A stretch of 16,353 bases of DNA from Bacillota bacterium (lineage in GTDB: Bacteria > Bacillota > UBA4882 > UBA8346). The notes under the pieces were generated by a model that worked only from the letters and a program-made list of their open reading frames with translations, did no database searches and was not told the DNA's origin. A program made the translations under genes and the position numbers. Shown piece by piece: positions 14,479-16,353 of this stretch (the stretch's first letter is position 1; every line of letters begins with the position of its first letter). The stretch spans positions 1 to 16,353 of the forward strand of contig DNPQ01000072.1 in NCBI GenBank assembly GCA_003501335.1. Reading direction: 5' to 3'.

Positions 14479-14517
14479 CAATATTTCTAAATTCACAAAT
14501 AATTAATTTATAAAAAT

Positions 14518-14526
14518 ATTATAACA
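14518..14526 (-). promoter_or_regulatory. Extended -10 promoter at the head of the receptor-like array
   Basis: TGTTATAAT on minus (TATAAT at 14518-14523), inside the exact 14-mer shared with copy 1. It lies 40 nt before the remnant's ATG and directly abuts the T-run of the agrBD terminator, so any -35 would lie within the hairpin. Confidence 0.42.
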
Positions 14527-14564
14527 TAAAAAGCCACTAAGATATATAGTAATATCTTAGTGGC
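14526..14564 (-). terminator. Rho-independent terminator of agrBD
   Basis: A perfect 13-bp stem GCCACTAAGATAT (14533-14545) / ATATCTTAGTGGC (14552-14564) with a six-base loop, followed on minus by TTTTTATGTT. It starts 26 nt past the agrD stop and separates agrBD from the receptor-like array. Confidence 0.92.
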
Positions 14565-14589
14565 GAAAAACTGAAATCCATATCATGAA

Positions 14590-14697
14590 TTATTCCCTCA
14601 TTTTAGGTTGATAACCAAAAGTTTGGCATGCAAAACCAGTACTAATAATAGCAGCAAGTGCAGCTATGGCAGCCAATAATAAGTATATTTTTTTCAT
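14590..14697 (-). CDS. agrD: AgrD-type cyclic lactone autoinducer precursor peptide
   Basis: 35 residues. The N-terminal amphipathic/hydrophobic leader MKKIYLLLAAIAALAAIIST is followed by GFAC, the ring segment CQTFG with Cys24, and the tail YQPKMRE. This is the organisation of clostridial AgrD peptides (Ala-Cys, three or four mostly hydrophobic residues, then YQP[KE]). AgrB removes the tail and links the new C-terminus to the Cys thiol. By analogy with five-residue rings the lactone would join Cys24 to Gly28, but Tyr29 is possible. The ATG (14697) overlaps the agrB TGA as ATGA, implying translational coupling. The tail is short and lacks the usual final EL/K residues. Confidence 0.9.
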   Translation of the reverse strand: MKKIYLLLAAIAALAAIISTGFACQTFGYQPKMRE

Positions 14698-15299
14698 TCG
14701 GATTGCGCCTCCTTTCCTTTAGTAAGTTGCTCTACCCATTGGACTATCAAGACACCGGCCGGTGTTCTGAGCATAATGGTAAGTAAAAACCCTATATTTA
14801 CAGCAGTTAACCACACACTGGAGAAGAAAATATCACAGCCACTCAGGAATATCAGAAAAAATACGCCTAAAACCTTTCTTCCTTTAATTTGCTGTTCGCT
14901 AAAATGAAATTCCTCAGCTAACAGCGGGCCGTAAAGTAGGACAACACCACATCCTATCATAGCCAAGATAAATAACCACCAAGGCGATGGAGCTCCAAAA
15001 GTCTTTAATGCCCATCCGGCCCCGGCGAGAATTAATGCACTAAAAGTGGTGCATCTTATGAATCCTGACAGGTGAGGGCCGCCGATAATGTGTTTCATAA
15101 ATAATGCCGCCAAAGTGATTAAAATAGTTTCTTTAAAAGCGCCCAATAACCATCCAAACATTAAAATAATACCTAAACTAATTATCATAATGAGGATGCA
15201 TTCAACCCCATAACAAATTTTCTTGGTTTCTGTTTGCAAGCCAGCCTGTTCTCCGATATATTCTCCGATATTATCTGAAATTTTTGCGATAGTAACCAT
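14694..15299 (-). CDS. agrB: AgrB-type accessory gene regulator peptidase/processing protein
   Basis: 201 residues, an integral membrane cysteine endopeptidase that processes AgrD and takes part in thiolactone formation and export. The cytoplasmic N-terminus (about 1-30) is followed by about five or six hydrophobic helices. The catalytic motif is HIIGGPHLSGFIRCTTFS with His76 and Cys83, matching the GG.H.....RC arrangement and almost the same positions as the staphylococcal enzyme. The ATG at 15299 has AAAAAGGAGTAAAA before it. It is followed by agrD with a 4-nt overlap, then a strong terminator. The kinase and receptor-like genes downstream are on the same strand, but behind that terminator. 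Confidence 0.95.
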   Translation of the reverse strand: MVTIAKISDNIGEYIGEQAGLQTETKKICYGVECILIMIISLGIILMFGWLLGAFKETILITLAALFMKHIIGGPHLSGFIRCTTFSALILAGAGWALKTFGAPSPWWLFILAMIGCGVVLLYGPLLAEEFHFSEQQIKGRKVLGVFFLIFLSGCDIFFSSVWLTAVNIGFLLTIMLRTPAGVLIVQWVEQLTKGKEAQSE

Positions 15300-15334
15300 T
15301 TTTACTCCTTTTTCAAAAAAGGCATAGGATCATA

Positions 15335-15362
15335 ATATTATCTATAATATTACTATTTGCAA
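15335..15362 (-). promoter_or_regulatory. Candidate agrBD promoter
   Basis: On minus, TTGCAA (15357-15362) and TAATAT (15335-15340) are 16 nt apart in a very AT-rich region with palindromic TAATATTA repeats (15333-15351), which could bind a regulator. The boxes are imperfect and the region is AT-rich enough for chance matches. Confidence 0.4.
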
Positions 15363-15440
15363 TAAAGTATTTTTATTTTCTTTACATAATTATATATCGG
15401 GTATTTTGCAAATATCTTTATAGTTTTTTAGCAAAAAATT

Positions 15441-15478
15441 ATAAAAAAAAGATCCCCACAGCTAGCTGGGATCTTTTC
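15441..15478 (-). terminator. Rho-independent terminator of the aminotransferase gene
   Basis: Stem AAAAGATCCC (15447-15456) / GGGATCTTTT (15468-15477) around an AGCTAGCT-containing loop. On minus it ends in eight T. It lies about 50 nt beyond the stop codon. Confidence 0.92.
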
Positions 15479-15528
15479 TAATAGAAGCATTTTCGGTTGT
15501 TATCGACGATGAATATTTATATAAAATA

Positions 15529-16353
15529 TCATTTTGTGAGCTGAAACTCCTTCGCCAATGCCGTAAACGCCGGCAGGGAGTTTTGGATGATTTCTTTGGA
15601 AACGCAATAGGCGATCCGGAAATAACCGGGCATGCAGAAACCGCTGCCCGGGACGATTAAAATATTGTGTTTTTGGGCCGCCTGGCTGAATGCGCCATCG
15701 TCGGGGATAGGGCTTTTTGGGAAAAGATAAAAAGCGCCCTGCGGTTTGATCACATCAAAGCCAATACTGCTCAGATGGTTATAAAGGATATCCCGCCGTT
15801 CCCGGTATAGCTCCAATCCCGCCACCTGGCCCTGGAGTCCCGCCACCAAACGTTGCATTAAAGCAGGCGCATTGACGAAGCCCAAAATACGGTTGGCGAA
15901 AACCAAGGCGCTAAACATCAGTTCCGCTTCGGGAATCTGTGGGTTGAAGGCGACATAACCAATCCGTTCTCCGGGGATGGCCAGGTCTTTACTATGGGAA
16001 GTTGCCACGATGCCGTGTTCAAATATTTGTAAGATCGCTGGGACCTTTATCCCATCATAGACCAATCCGGCATAGGGTTCATCGGAAATTAAATAAATGG
16101 TTTTGCCGAGTTCAGTTTCTTTTTTCCGGATCACTGCGGCCAATTCAGTCAATACTGGTTCCAAATAAATGACGCCGGTTGGGTTGTTGGGAGAATTGAT
16201 TAAGATGGCTTTGGTCTTCGAATTGATGGCCGCCTGGATAGCTAAGGGGTCTAATTGAAAGTCGGCCTTCGTCTTGACAACCACTAATTTTCCCTGGTGA
16301 TTATCGGTATAAAAACCATACTCCATAAAATAGGGAGCGCTGACAATGACTTC
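15529..16353 (-). CDS. Class I/II PLP-dependent aminotransferase, 5' end beyond window
   Basis: 274 C-terminal residues are present. The open frame continues upstream of the internal Met at 16326 as EVIVSAPYF, so the gene is cut by the window edge and is not short. Fold-type I motifs: NSPNNPTGVIY (substrate/PLP-binding Asn), LISDEPYAGLVYDG (Asp and Tyr contacting PLP), SHSKDLAIPGERIGY with the Schiff-base Lys, and a late FRIAYCVS carrying the carboxylate-binding Arg. This is the pattern of aspartate/aromatic/alanine-type aminotransferases of about 390-400 residues. Substrate specificity cannot be assigned. It has its own terminator and is separate from agrBD. Confidence 0.92.
   Translation of the reverse strand, partial: EVIVSAPYFMEYGFYTDNHQGKLVVVKTKADFQLDPLAIQAAINSKTKAILINSPNNPTGVIYLEPVLTELAAVIRKKETELGKTIYLISDEPYAGLVYDGIKVPAILQIFEHGIVATSHSKDLAIPGERIGYVAFNPQIPEAELMFSALVFANRILGFVNAPALMQRLVAGLQGQVAGLELYRERRDILYNHLSSIGFDVIKPQGAFYLFPKSPIPDDGAFSQAAQKHNILIVPGSGFCMPGYFRIAYCVSKEIIQNSLPAFTALAKEFQLTK

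Overview
The window looks like a chromosomal stretch from an endospore-forming, low-to-moderate G+C Bacillota, probably clostridial in the broad sense. The evidence is strong AGGAGG-type ribosome sites, several TTG starts, a leucine T-box leader, a LysM-SleB cortex-lytic type hydrolase, a class A penicillin-binding protein with a Cys-rich tail, and an Agr-type peptide signalling locus. The species cannot be fixed from the sequence alone.

Layout: 1-353 (-) is the start of a glyoxalase/VOC-fold gene that runs off the left edge. Positions 354-1431 hold no convincing intact gene. They contain a decayed PfkB (fructokinase) fragment on +, one doubtful small ORF, and about 18 copies of a degenerate 21-bp tandem repeat. 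A membrane-anchored protein made almost entirely of 47-residue TPR-like repeats (-) follows. Next comes a cell-envelope block: a LysM/SleB hydrolase (-), a small hypothetical protein (-), a bifunctional class A PBP (-), and divergently the glutamate racemase gene murI (+). leuA (-) then sits behind a complete promoter plus T-box leader with a CUC (Leu) specifier and a strong terminator.

The most interesting region is 11577-15299, all on -. In transcription order it has agrB; agrD, overlapping agrB by 4 nt and encoding a 35-residue cyclic-peptide precursor; a strong terminator; then four tandem copies of a small polytopic membrane protein. The most upstream copy is a heavily decayed remnant, the second carries a one-base frameshift, and the last two are intact and about 62% identical. 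A GHKL histidine kinase with only two membrane helices closes the array. The small proteins resemble the membrane sensor half of AgrC/Spo0B-type kinases, so the locus may be a split receptor system: detached receptor modules amplified together with their own promoters and sharing one kinase. No response regulator lies in the window. That functional reading is inference; the paralogy, the decay and the agrBD identification are visible in the sequence.

The right edge holds the 3' part of a class I/II aminotransferase gene (-) with a strong terminator. Nearly all genes are on the minus strand; murI is the only intact plus-strand gene.
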